A stretch of DNA of 64,000 nucleotides, from assembly GCF_015533855.1 (NCBI RefSeq), contig NZ_AP024154.1:5291501-5355500 (forward strand). Direction: 5' to 3'. This stretch comes from Echinicola sp. 20G. GTDB lineage: Bacteria > Bacteroidota > Bacteroidia > Cytophagales > Cyclobacteriaceae. The position numbers and the translations under genes are program-made. Positions within the stretch are counted from its first letter, which is position 1; the number at the start of each line of letters is the position of its first letter. The notes below the pieces were generated by a model. The model was not told the origin of the DNA and did not search any database. It saw only the letters and a program-made list of their open reading frames with translations. This document shows, piece after piece, positions 48,584-57,124 of the stretch.

Positions 48584-48623
48584 GTTCTATAAGGTTAATG
48601 GTTAAAAAACGAACATAAATTTA

Positions 48624-48643
48624 TTGTAACCAAACGTTTACAA
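48624..48643. promoter_or_regulatory. Possible operator between rteC and the LytTR gene
   Basis: TTGTAA (48624-48629), 8-bp spacer, TTACAA (48638-48643): a dyad in the 211-bp divergent region, 41 bp from the rteC start. It could bind the LytTR protein or RteC. Weak because the arms are short. Confidence 0.35.
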
Positions 48644-48794
48644 ATTGGGTATAAATGGATAATATTGACAAACTATTCAAATTACCATATGAATTATTCC
48701 TTTTCAGGGATAGGCGCAACAGCCTAATTTTATAACTGATAGGTTCCTTCTTACACGTTTTTACAATCTGTGAATTTTTGGGAGTAACAAAGAA

Positions 48795-49574
48795 TTGTTG
48801 ACAGGAAAAAACAATATATATGATGATGTATTTTTCAGGATTGCACTGTCCGTGACAGGAGCATTATTCTTGACTATCAAAAGCATCATACTTCCAAAGC
48901 CAATAATGGCAGTTTACGATCAGGTCCTCCTCCATTTCCTAAGTTATTTTATGATCTGCCTTGTAGGTACAGAAATTACCTTTCGAGCCACTGCTTATCT
49001 TGATAACCGTTGTGACTGGATCCAAAGGCCTTTTACCCGTACCTGTCTTCAGCTGCTTTGCGCCATCATATTGCCTTTTTGGGTAATGTATAAAGCTGAC
49101 CAGTGGGTTTATGTACATTTAGGGTTTCAGAGGGCTTTTCCATTTTTGGGCCTATATATTCTTTTCTTGAATATCTATTATATATGCTGCTACCTGTTGT
49201 ATAAAGATCAAAATAACTTTGCCCCTAGTGATCAATTCAAACAGACCATATTGGTCAACAAGGGCATCAATCAAGTCCCGTTATCCGTAAGTATGATCAG
49301 CCACATCAAAAGAGAAGGGAACCATGTGTATATCGTTACCTTTGAGGAACAGGCTTTTGTGACCATGCAGACCTTGGATGAAATGCAACAATCACTAAAC
49401 CCAAAGTTTTTCTTCAGGGCCAATCGCCAGGTAATTGTAAATTACAGCGCATGTATCCATTTCGGGCCTGATGAACATCGTAAGATCAAGCTTGAGATAA
49501 CACCCAAGACTGCTTCTCCTATAATTATCGGCCAAAGAAAAGTAAAGGCATTTAAGGAATGGATGGAAAGGTGA
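48795..49574 (+). CDS. Membrane-anchored LytTR-family transcription regulator
   Basis: 259 residues. The N-terminal half has about four hydrophobic segments (FRIALSVTGALFLTIKSIIL, LLHFLSYFMICLVGTEITF, TCLQLLCAIILPFWVMY, AFPFLGLYILFLNIYYICCY). The C-terminal half is a LytTR DNA-binding domain: ISHIKREGNHVYIVTF, TMQTLDEMQQSLNPKFFFRA and RQVIVNYSACIHF. Start is TTG (48795 or 48798); no useful in-frame ATG lies before residue 38. It likely senses a membrane signal and controls nearby promoters. It converges on the AbiEii pseudogene 5 bp away. Confidence 0.85.
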   Translation: MLTGKNNIYDDVFFRIALSVTGALFLTIKSIILPKPIMAVYDQVLLHFLSYFMICLVGTEITFRATAYLDNRCDWIQRPFTRTCLQLLCAIILPFWVMYKADQWVYVHLGFQRAFPFLGLYILFLNIYYICCYLLYKDQNNFAPSDQFKQTILVNKGINQVPLSVSMISHIKREGNHVYIVTFEEQAFVTMQTLDEMQQSLNPKFFFRANRQVIVNYSACIHFGPDEHRKIKLEITPKTASPIIIGQRKVKAFKEWMER

Positions 49575-49579
49575 TTGAT

Positions 49580-50601
49580 TTAAGCTTTTGGAAATTTAAG
49601 TTTCATCTTCCATTCCATGGTATTCAATGTACCAAGGAATTCCTGAATCCCTACTATCAATTCCTTGTATGAGGGGGAATCTCCATAAATCATCTGTTCC
49701 TGCATGGTCTTATAATCCTTCGCCCAGTCATCCATAAAATCCTGACCAGGTATTGGCTGTATGGTCTGGGGTTGATGCAGGTTATAATCAATATTTCCCA
49801 CTCGGGTATAGGTATGTCTGTGCCCTACTATGGTTTCGTACAGATCATGATCGTTTATGGCGCTATTCGCAAACGGGGATTTGGACAATTGGTAAATGTC
49901 ATATAGATGCCTGCTTAACCGGTCAACCCTTATTTTCTCTTTAGGCCGTTGAAATTCTTCATGAAGCAAAAACAGCTTCTCCAGAAATGTCCTTTCAGGC
50001 AAAACCGATGGTATGGAAATCGGACTTTATGCAAAAACTGCCCCTGAATACTGATCATCTATAAATGAGTTTATTGTTCTTTTTTCAAAGGGCTCTCTCA
50101 ATGACCGGCAGCCTATTTCCACTTGGACCCTTGGCAAAATGTAGCCTGGAGGGTCAATAACATTATTATAGAATATTTCAATGACTCTAAGATCCTGATC
50201 ACTTGAGGTTGAGGCTATTAGTTGGAATTCGACATCTTTAAATCCTTTGGCCATAAACCTGTCCCTTAGTTCAGGGAAAAAGGTATCTTCTATAAACTTA
50301 CTGGTTTCCTTTCTTAACTTGGTTCTCTGGTTTTTGCTTAATTCCCCGTCAAATCCAAAAACTTACGGTCAATGGCCAGATCAATGTCTTCGGAGAAACG
50401 GTCAATCAATTTCCAAGCTTTACTAAGGGAGGTGCCGCCCTTGAATACAAGATGGGAAGCCACTTCCATTTCAAAAATGGTTTCCAAGGTTTGAACTACC
50501 CACCAATCTTTCTCACCGGCAAAAGCAGGAATTCCTTTTTCATTTTCCACTCCTTTACAGACATCAGCTTTGTCCTTTGCCTTAAGATCATAAAAAGTCA
50601 T
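49580..50601 (-). pseudogene. abiEii: AbiEii-family nucleotidyltransferase toxin, broken by a frameshift and an internal stop
   Basis: Three collinear pieces of one AbiEii-type protein. Piece 1 (from the ATG at 50601) reads MTFYDLKAKDKADVC and carries the nucleotidyltransferase core, FKGGTSLSKAW and SEDIDLAIDRKFL. After DLTG a missing base in the C4 run at 50344-50347 shifts the frame; restoring one G gives GELSKNQRTKLRK and continuous reading into piece 2 (FPELRDRFMAKGFKDVEFQL). At 50027-50029 an in-frame TAA interrupts after GAVFA, and the same frame resumes with SIPSVLPERTFLEKLFLLHE to the normal end. The reconstructed protein is ~340 residues, normal for the family. In the type IV AbiE system AbiEii is the toxin. 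It follows the antitoxin by 17 bp. Confidence 0.85.
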
Positions 50602-50618
50602 TGCGCTGTATTTTAATA

Positions 50619-51212
50619 TTAAAGTGCTTTTTCCATTATTTGTCGAATCCAAACAGGTGCCAAATCCATATCATGCTTGAGATGTCTAGGGTTCTCACTT
50701 TTAAGTAATTCAATTATCCGAAATTTCTCCGCAGTACTGAGATGGTCCTTTCCTATTTCCCTAAGGGCTTGGATGACCAAAGCACTGATACTCCCTTTGG
50801 CAGCAAGGTTCTTTGGGGTTGTTTTCTTTAGTTTGATACTTCTTTTGCCCAGTTTTATTTCTCTTGGAGCCCCGTCGGTAAGAAAAACTAACTTCATGGG
50901 TACCTGTGTGCTCAGCCCCAATGCATTCAAAGCGTATGTACCCGTTGGCACAATCCTGATTTTATCCCTTTTCGCTATTGCCTGGGCAACCTCATCGGCA
51001 GTAGGCAGAACTTCTCCGATAAGCGGGTTAATTTTCGGACGCACATATATACCTTGTGCCAATGATTTTATGGTACCATATTCCTTTAGCCTTTGCAAGG
51101 CCTTACGGACAGCTACTCCTGATCCGTACTCCCTAAAATCCTCAGGAAAGAACAAGGTTCCTTTAGGCTTTGATTTAATGGACTTTTCAATGGCTCTTTC
51201 CGTATTCATCAT
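50619..51212 (-). CDS. abiEi: AbiEi-like antitoxin (DUF6088 family)
   Basis: 197 residues from the ATG at 51210-51212 (MMNTERAIEKSIKSKPKG), just downstream of the predicted promoter and operator; a longer frame to 51260 runs through that promoter. The N-terminus is a winged-helix region (SGVAVRKALQRLKEYGTIKS) followed by GIYVRPKINPLIGEVLPTAD and TGTYALNALGLS, typical for DUF6088/AbiEi proteins. AbiEi represses its own operon and blocks AbiEii through an antitoxin activity. The gene looks intact while its toxin partner is broken. Confidence 0.85.
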   Translation of the reverse strand: MMNTERAIEKSIKSKPKGTLFFPEDFREYGSGVAVRKALQRLKEYGTIKSLAQGIYVRPKINPLIGEVLPTADEVAQAIAKRDKIRIVPTGTYALNALGLSTQVPMKLVFLTDGAPREIKLGKRSIKLKKTTPKNLAAKGSISALVIQALREIGKDHLSTAEKFRIIELLKSENPRHLKHDMDLAPVWIRQIMEKAL

Positions 51213-51230
51213 GATACATAAGTATTGACA

Positions 51231-51259
51231 TGTCACAAATTTAGTAAATATTTGTGACA
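51231..51259 (-). promoter_or_regulatory. Perfect inverted-repeat operator over the abiE promoter
   Basis: TGTCACAAAT (51231-51240), 9-bp spacer, ATTTGTGACA (51250-51259). On the minus strand the -7 box TAAATTTG (51236-51243) lies inside the left arm, so a bound dimer would block transcription. It is 19 bp from the antitoxin ATG. AbiEi proteins are known to bind inverted repeats in their own promoter. Confidence 0.8.
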
Positions 51260-51590
51260 CAATTATACTTACATTTGTAAATGGACAATCTCCAAAACAA
51301 CTATAAATTCTTAGAATATAGCCAAAAGTCTAAGAATCCTCTACTATACCTCTACTAGGACTGCGAGCATCCATCGGGGAAGAATGGAAGGTTGATACTT
51401 TATATCTGAATAATCATCATCTACAAATGGATGTTCTCTGAAGGTCCCCATGGAAACTTCCATTTACAGCATCAAGCCTCATGGTTATAATTAATTCTAT
51501 TGTAAGGAAATTTCAATTCATATAGAATTTACAGTCAAGTGATACACTTTGCCTTAAAGGAAATAGCTTATTTAGGCATGAACTAGTGTC
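51260..51590. other. Intergenic stretch; possible border zone of the element
   Basis: About 330 bp with no gene. I looked for a copy of the tmRNA 3' end that could mark the right end of the element and saw none here. Confidence 0.4.
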
Positions 51591-52325
51591 TCAATTGGAG
51601 CAGCTTCCATTCAAAATTTCCTCAACAGTTGGATTATATTTATTCTGTCTTGCTCCAAACAAGTCTTGAACCGGGTTCTGTTGAAAAAAATCAGTCAACT
51701 CACAGAAATTACTTAACAGGTCATTTGAATCAAATTGAAGTCGGGAAGTAGAAACAATATTGCCGAGTCCTTTCACTTCCAGCAAGTTTATATTATTCAA
51801 GACTAAAAGCATGGACACAGCTTGTAAACTTTCTAGCCCACTAAAATCTACCAACAACTTATTATCCGAAACAAAAAACTGATCACCTATCTCTGAAAGT
51901 TGATCCAGCCCATCAAATGATACCAGTTTATCGTTATTCTCAATACTAAAATTTGATAGTACTTTGGAAAGATTATTAAGACCATTTAATGAAGTAAGAT
52001 TTCTATTGTCTGAAATGGTAATGAATTCCACTTCTGATAGGTTTTCAAGACCTTCTAGAGATATCAGATCATAATTATCACTTATGATAATGCCATCAAC
52101 CTTTTTTAGATTCGCTAAACCATTAAGATTTTCTATATCATAGGTGGAATTTATTTTAAGTGTTCCACTTATTTCAGTGTAACCACCAGCAGAGAATGAA
52201 TTTAAATCATCCAAAGAACCTATTTCTACATTACCTTCAAAAACGGTGGAAGTATTATCATTTTTCGCATCATCAATGCATGAAAATAAAACTCCAGCAA
52301 CTAAAAGTAGAATGAGGTTTTTCAT
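51591..52325 (-). CDS. Lipoprotein with leucine-rich/receptor-L-like repeats
   Basis: 244 residues. Signal peptide MKNLILLLVAGVLFSC with lipobox Cys and acidic next residues, so likely surface or outer-membrane lipoprotein. The mature part has regular repeats of 22-25 residues such as LNGLANLKKVDGIIISDNYD, LEGLENLSEVEFITISDNRN and LNGLNNLSKVLSNFSIENND, each with the pattern of a right-handed beta-solenoid. The C-terminus has two Cys (NFCELTDFF and GSCSN). A binding or adhesion role is inference. It is alone, with long gaps on both sides. Confidence 0.75.
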   Translation of the reverse strand: MKNLILLLVAGVLFSCIDDAKNDNTSTVFEGNVEIGSLDDLNSFSAGGYTEISGTLKINSTYDIENLNGLANLKKVDGIIISDNYDLISLEGLENLSEVEFITISDNRNLTSLNGLNNLSKVLSNFSIENNDKLVSFDGLDQLSEIGDQFFVSDNKLLVDFSGLESLQAVSMLLVLNNINLLEVKGLGNIVSTSRLQFDSNDLLSNFCELTDFFQQNPVQDLFGARQNKYNPTVEEILNGSCSN

Positions 52326-52882
52326 AAGGTTATTAAGGTTTTAATTTTATTTAAAGAAAGTTTGCAAGCATAATGGATTGTATATCTGCCTCCTGATACA
52401 ATTGTAAACCAAAAGTATATCAGGTCTAATACTTTTTAAGAATTCGTTTACCTGAAGAAAATTTTCACTTTATGGCTCTCCCTTTTTTAAATATAAACCT
52501 CCATTCTTAAAATGAGTATCCCCTCAAAACTAAAGAATCTTAAATACAAATAAAATGAGGCTGCCTTGTAAGTCTGAAGTATGCACTCCATTATCCATAT
52601 GGCAGTCCATCATGGGAGAGGAAATTTAAACACCTTAGACATTAATTAGGGGAAGTTATATACCGTCGCGATCTTCTAAAAAACGTTACTAAAATCAAAA
52701 ATTTCATAGATATCCCTGAAAGTCTCTTCTTTGCTCTTACTAGTTCCCAAAATTGTTATTTTGGTTAGCACTTCTTCAAATCTAGAAAATGGTTGAGAGA
52801 AATTGGTTATGCATCCAATCTAGAACTACACCTTGTCACAGTCCCATAGCTATGTTAACAGGAAGTCGATCCAAAAGAATTA
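52326..52882. other. Intergenic stretch without recognisable genes
   Basis: About 555 bp, AT-rich. I see no convincing open frame, terminator or repeat that matches others in the window. Confidence 0.4.
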
Positions 52883-53470
52883 TTACCTAGCATTGTCCCA
52901 TTTCTGGGCCGTATCAGTAAATTCTTTATATATGCGACTGGTGTTGAATTTATTTCTACTGTACTGGATGTATTCCGCCAAGTTCTTGTTGTAAGTATAA
53001 AAAATATCAATATAAAAATCTTTTAATACCTGCTCATCCACAGTTTGGTGTCTAATATGTAAGCATATAGTTTCAAAAAAGTTTAAAACAGAGGCTATTG
53101 CAATTATATTTTCTGGGTTATCTTCAATATTTTTAACTGAAAAGCCCCTTTCCCTAAGTTTTCTTATTGTTAAATTACTTTGAGAAAGTTGAGAAGAATA
53201 CCACGTATTAATAAGATTAAAGGAATTTTGTCTAAGCTCAAATTTCAACTTTTTTTCAGTCTCTGCTCTAATACTATTAACATTGATTGCATTATAAACT
53301 AAGCTAATAGCAGCTATTACAGTCCCTATAATGAGGAATATATCACTCACTTGTTGATCATTTTGGTACATGAAGTACCATAAGAGGATGGCTATTATTA
53401 TTATTATTAGGCCGGTAATAAGTAAAACATACTTGATTTTAATATTATATAGTATCCATTGATCGCGCAA
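52883..53470 (-). CDS. Two-helix membrane protein, DUF4760-like
   Basis: 195 residues. Two N-terminal membrane helices (YVLLITGLIIIIIAILLWYF and DIFLIIGTVIAAISLVYNAI), then a cytoplasmic helical domain with FELRQNSFNLINTWYSSQLS, IASVLNFFETICLHIRHQTV and YIQYSRNKFN. The pattern of a membrane hairpin followed by a helical domain with NFFE suits DUF4760, seen near phage-defence and mobile genes, but this is tentative. No operon partner is seen. Confidence 0.55.
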   Translation of the reverse strand: MRDQWILYNIKIKYVLLITGLIIIIIAILLWYFMYQNDQQVSDIFLIIGTVIAAISLVYNAINVNSIRAETEKKLKFELRQNSFNLINTWYSSQLSQSNLTIRKLRERGFSVKNIEDNPENIIAIASVLNFFETICLHIRHQTVDEQVLKDFYIDIFYTYNKNLAEYIQYSRNKFNTSRIYKEFTDTAQKWDNAR

Positions 53471-53529
53471 TAAATATTTCGAACATTTGTATATCCAATC
53501 AAATGTTAACGTACATATCCTCTAAAAAT

Positions 53530-54215
53530 AATAAATACCCAAAACAAATAAAATACCTCAGATAAGGTGTATCGCCCTGAAACCATCTTCAATAGTAAAA
53601 CTAAACAACTCCTAATTTTAAAAAAATATCCCATACAGGGCATTTTTCACCAACTTCAAAACACCTATCTTAAAAAGTTTAATATTTCCAATACTGTTCT
53701 TCTAATGAAAAAAACATACTCCTCCTCTACCTTTCTTTATTTTTTGCATTGTCCCAGACATATAGCTAGACGATTTATGTAACTAAGACAGGCACCCAAT
53801 ACTGTAAATCTTTAAAATATAGTTCTATTAGCCACAAACTAACTGATACCAAAAAGAAAGGGAAGCCTTCCGCATCATGTGCAAACCTTCACTAGTTCCT
53901 TAGTGATAAGTAATAAGACTGGCATAAATAATAAAGAGGCAAGTGAAACAAATAAAACAACTCCCAATAAAGCAAATACCACAAAACCATCTACCCAACA
54001 AAGAGCAACTTCTGTTCGCTGTTCTGCCCCCAAAAACAGGAAACTGATGTAAAAGAACGGCCAAAAGTGCCCATGGAAAATGTTTCCAAAATGGAAGATT
54101 GTGAATAGGTAATCAAATGGCCTTTTATCTTATTTCCCAATTCAACTTGAAAACCCGGAAACGGTAATTACAAATTCCCAAGATACTGAAGCGAAGTGAA
54201 CAAACTTCTCTTTGT
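53530..54215 (+). pseudogene. Repeat unit 1: decayed copy of the secreted Cys/His gene
   Basis: DNA-level similarity to the intact gene at 59215-59622 is clear. The lead-in resembles that before 59215, the start ATGAAAAAAACATACTCC lies at 53705, and the C-terminal zinc-like module is recognisable near 54020-54100 (CTGTTCTGCCCCCAAAAACA in place of the intact CTGTTCCGGTACCACC). Frameshifts and stops break it early (for example after FLHCPRHIARRFM). The tail after the stop, with the GGTAATCAAATGG and TTACAAATTCCCAAGAT phrases, also matches units 3 and 4. The upstream conserved block is missing or eroded here. Confidence 0.7.
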
Positions 54216-54318
54216 AGGGAAACTAAAGGTTACTCATTGAAGCCAATGTTGCCATTAGATTTAAATACGGCTCAAGTATTATTCAGCTAATTTTGATAAT
54301 AAGCTTTTTATTTTAGTC

Positions 54319-54771
54319 CTAAAAAAATTGATCTTTATAGGTAGTTCCATATTTAAAATTATTTCCAAATATTGACCGTATTAAATTGTCCAATTTATCT
54401 TCATAGGGTCCAATGGCATCTTTTTCAATTGTATAGCTATCGAAATTAACTATAAACATTTTACAGTCCCTTATTATGGATTTAACGTTTCTAGTCTTTT
54501 CAATTCTTTCAAAAGACATAAAGTAACTTATGAACTTCTCTACTTTTATAAACTCGTCCATATTGTCAATACTAATTTCGAATACGATATATTCAGGAAC
54601 AAGATTATAATGGGAATACATAGCTAAAAGTCCAGTTGCACTATTGATAGCAGATTTTTCGAGATTTGACTCCGATAGGATGTCTTTGATAGTCAATTGC
54701 CAATCAATACTGGTTATATTTGAAGAGAAAAATCCACTTTTTCCGTATCTGTGTGTTTTAACTTTAATCAT
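54319..54771 (-). CDS. Cargo gene A: protein of unknown function (150 aa)
   Basis: No family recognised. A soluble protein, MIKVKTHRYGKSGFFSSNIT, with alternating strands and helices (YIVFEISIDNMDEFIKVEKF, SYFMSFERIEKTRNVKSIIR) and the end FGNNFKYGTTYKDQFF. No signal peptide. It is on the minus strand between repeat units 1 and 2, the same orientation as all other cargo in this array. Size and setting resemble immunity or small defence proteins, but this is only a guess. Confidence 0.55.
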   Translation of the reverse strand: MIKVKTHRYGKSGFFSSNITSIDWQLTIKDILSESNLEKSAINSATGLLAMYSHYNLVPEYIVFEISIDNMDEFIKVEKFISYFMSFERIEKTRNVKSIIRDCKMFIVNFDSYTIEKDAIGPYEDKLDNLIRSIFGNNFKYGTTYKDQFF

Positions 54772-54789
54772 AAATCTCTTTTTTAATTA

Positions 54790-55168
54790 ATGGCAATGGC
54801 TGTATATACGCCATTGGTGTATATACAATATTATTTAACCGTTTCTTAAATTATTGTTATACAGGTTCATATATACCTTTTTGATAATCAATTGATGTGG
54901 TAATCTTTTGCAAGAATTTAGTAAGTGCTTCCCATTGGGACTTAGGCGAAGTGACATACTTCCCCTAGTTGGGGCAAGGAGAATCCTTTTTGTAGATTCT
55001 CCAAAAACGACATGTATCCTCTCTGATGCCATAATTCTTATTTATGCGCTACCTCGATCATATAAATACATTGCGTATACATCCTCTAATCCAAGTTATT
55101 TAATGCTCATTACACTAATTTCAAACACTTGTAAACATTTACAATTGGACAGATTAATTAAAAATAAT
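54790..55168 (+). repeat. Conserved non-coding block of repeat unit 2
   Basis: About 370 bp that match 58745-59110 with frequent substitutions but few gaps. Shared landmarks: CGCCATTGGTGTATA, TAATCTTTTGCAAG, CCTAGTTGGGGCAAGGAGAA, ATTCTCCAAAAACGACAT, GCGTATACATC and a stretch of short direct repeats near AAACACTTGTAAACATTTAC. An 8-bp stem GGAGAATC/GATTCTCC sits near 54980-55005. The block ends at the IS1595-family insertion; its continuation is at 56205. Open frames exist on both strands in both copies, so conservation is probably of DNA or RNA rather than protein. Confidence 0.75.
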
Positions 55169-56204
55169 ATATGATTATCCGCAATGATACCAGTAAGGAT
55201 AAATAGCAGCAATGATGAGCCTGTCAAATAGTTTTTGACCGAAATATCTTCTGTTGAGTTTATAACAGAACTCATCAAGATAGTTTTGCATCATTCTTTC
55301 GCTTATCATATGGTATGTCTGCAGGTGTTTCTTTAAGTTGCTGATAGCAATGTGTACCCATTTGAGGTTGAAGTGCCCCTTTTCGGTTCCCGATATCTCC
55401 TTGACATGCACATCTATACAATCACCCAGGTCTGAGAAGGTGGTGCTCATATCTGTTTGAAGCACGGAGTTTGGATCAATAAATTCCTTGATCAAATTCT
55501 GGGCTGTTTTCGCCTCCAGGTTCTTTATCTTCTTCATCTTAAAATACCTACAGCTTTTGTCGGACTTGCCCGTTTCAAGGTCTTCCAAAACCGTTGATTC
55601 GGCCATTACCGCCACAATCGACCGTTTTTGGCTGCCCCTGCCTCGTTTAAGTTTGTTGGAGGTTTTGGTGGCTTTGCCCACGAAGGCCTCGTCATACTCC
55701 ACCATGTCCTCAAGACTGTACAGATCATCGCGTTTCCCCATTACTTTACGGAGTTTATGGTACATCCTGAAGACGGGTTCGTAACGCTTCATGCCCAGCT
55801 GTCTTTGCAGTTCCAAAGCACTGAAGCCCTTCTTGGTGGCTGTGATGAAGGTCATGGCCAACAACCAGGTCCGGATCGGAAGGTTGCTGTTTTCCATAAC
55901 CGTACCGCTTTTGATACTTGTTCGGAAGCTGCAGCACGAACATTGAAAGGACTTCTTGTTTGCCAACCAATAATGCTTGGTACCTTTGCATCTTTTGCAG
56001 ATGATACCAGCTTGGGACCTTTTATGCCTGATAAACTCGATACAGGAAGATTCGTCAGGAAACCGATTGATGAAGTTGATTATGTTCATGGTCAAAACCG
56101 TTTGTCTTGACCTAATTTATAGTTAGTAATAACTCAAATGAAGCAATTGACACCAACTGTCAATCTTAATTTATTTGGCTACTGGTGCTATTGCGGATAT
56201 ACAC
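55169..56204 (-). mobile_element. IS1595-family insertion sequence
   Basis: About 1.04 kb with one transposase gene. Inverted ends: TATCCGCAAT then CCAGTA at the left (55176 onward), and the same read on the opposite strand at the right (56199 backward). An 8-bp direct duplication, AAAATAAT, flanks it at 55161-55168 and 56205-56212, the length usual for IS1595. It splits repeat unit 2: removing it and one duplication restores a junction very like TAAAAATAAGAAATAGGTG of unit 3. Confidence 0.88.
55175..56095 (-). CDS. IS1595-family transposase
   Basis: 306 residues. N-terminal zinc ribbon with CKRCKGTKHYW and FQCSCCSFRTS, then GTVMENSNLPIRTWLLAM and the DDE-type catalytic (ISXO2-like) domain: EYDEAFVGKAT, VLQTDMSTTFSDLGDCIDVH and KWVHIAISNLKKHL. 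The end of the protein, YWYHCG plus stop, is encoded by the left inverted repeat. The frame is unbroken, so the element may still be active. Confidence 0.92.
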   Translation of the reverse strand: MTMNIINFINRFPDESSCIEFIRHKRSQAGIICKRCKGTKHYWLANKKSFQCSCCSFRTSIKSGTVMENSNLPIRTWLLAMTFITATKKGFSALELQRQLGMKRYEPVFRMYHKLRKVMGKRDDLYSLEDMVEYDEAFVGKATKTSNKLKRGRGSQKRSIVAVMAESTVLEDLETGKSDKSCRYFKMKKIKNLEAKTAQNLIKEFIDPNSVLQTDMSTTFSDLGDCIDVHVKEISGTEKGHFNLKWVHIAISNLKKHLQTYHMISERMMQNYLDEFCYKLNRRYFGQKLFDRLIIAAIYPYWYHCG

Positions 56205-56212
56205 AAAATAAT

Positions 56213-56578
56213 AAATAGGTGCATCAAATGAAATACCCGTTCAACGGTATTTTTCACCCACTTCAAAACACTTATATTAAAAAGTTTAATATTCCCAACA
56301 CCTCCTTTAAATTAAAAAAAAATCTACTCCTACTCTTCTTTATTTTTTGCATTAGCCTTGGCATATGGTCAGACGGTATATATAACCAAAACAGGTACCA
56401 AATACCATAAATCCTTTTGCAAATATTTAAAGTACAGCTTCATAAGCCTCCAACTCTCAAATACCAAAAAGAAAGATTATACTGCTTGCAATGTCTGCAA
56501 GCCTAGTTCGGTAATAATGAGTAATAAGACTGATATCCCAACTAAAGCTACAATTGAAAATAATAATTTAACTCCAGC
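56213..56578 (+). pseudogene. Repeat unit 2, gene part: broken copy of the secreted Cys/His gene
   Basis: Continues unit 2 after the insertion sequence. The start codon equivalent is ATTAAA rather than ATGAAA, and the signal peptide is frameshifted, but the mature frame is easily read from 56358: AYGQTVYITKTGTKYHKSFC, then KKKDYTACNVCKPSS. The C-terminal zinc-like module is absent. Similarity to unit 3 stops at about 56578 (ACTCCAGCC), where unrelated DNA takes over. Confidence 0.75.
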
Positions 56579-56850
56579 CGGTTTTCCATGCATATTCTGC
56601 CTAAAGGGCTGGTTCGGATTCGGCACTTCGGGATATTGGGAAGTTCGACCAAACAGACTACCATTCCGCTTATTCATCAGATACTTGGAATACCGATTCG
56701 GGAAAAGGAGTCCCGGATTCTGGAAACCTATAACCCAAGGTATTGCACCTGCTGCCAGAAGGAAAGCATGGTAAGCATCCATCGCATACCTAAAAGAGGG
56801 TCGCCGAAAGCCGTCTTTTCTGCTGTCAAAAACCAATTTTAATTCCTGAT
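56579..56850. other. Foreign ~270-bp tail replacing the end of unit 2
   Basis: From 56579 to about 56850 the sequence no longer matches the other units. Both strands are open for 80-119 codons, which suggests a fragment of a coding or selfish element, but no family is recognised. It could be a remnant of another insertion. Confidence 0.45.
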
Positions 56851-56884
56851 ATTGCTCGGGATAGGAAACCTATGTCCATGCAAT

Positions 56885-56917
56885 AAAAAAGCCCTTCCAA
56901 AAGCCATTGGAAAGGCT
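56885..56917 (-). terminator. Terminator downstream of the TIR cargo block
   Basis: AGCCcTTCCAA (56890-56900), 6-nt loop, TTGGAAaGGCT (56907-56917); on the minus strand a T run follows. It would end minus-strand transcripts coming from the TIR gene, 208 bp after its stop. Confidence 0.75.
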
Positions 56918-57063
56918 AAAAACAATAAAACTCTTTTTGAATCGATACCGAATCTACTGGTAGGTACTACTTTTTAATCTAATTGGACACCTCGTTTCCC
57001 TCAAAAAATCCTGACTCAATCCCCATAGGAACCTCTCCGTACATGATAGCCATCGGTACCGTG

Positions 57064-57112
57064 CAACACCGGTTTCATCGTTCGTGCTACGCACGCGATG
57101 AAAACCTAGTTG
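57064..57112. repeat. Compound inverted repeat at the 3' end of the TIR gene
   Basis: An extended imperfect hairpin: outer CAAC/GTTG, middle GGTTTCATCG paired with CGATGAAAACC (one extra A), inner CGTGC/GCACG with a 3-nt loop and an unpaired TT on one side. It starts 13 bp after the TIR stop. Bulged long stems just 3' of a gene resemble integron attC sites, but the core boxes do not match. Confidence 0.6.
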
Positions 57113-57124
57113 TTAGCTGCAGTT

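Noticed and set aside
54835..55032. Minus-strand small frame conserved in both copies of the repeat block (also 58780-59007)
   Set aside because: The plus-strand frame is equally open and similar in the same place, so protein coding cannot be claimed.
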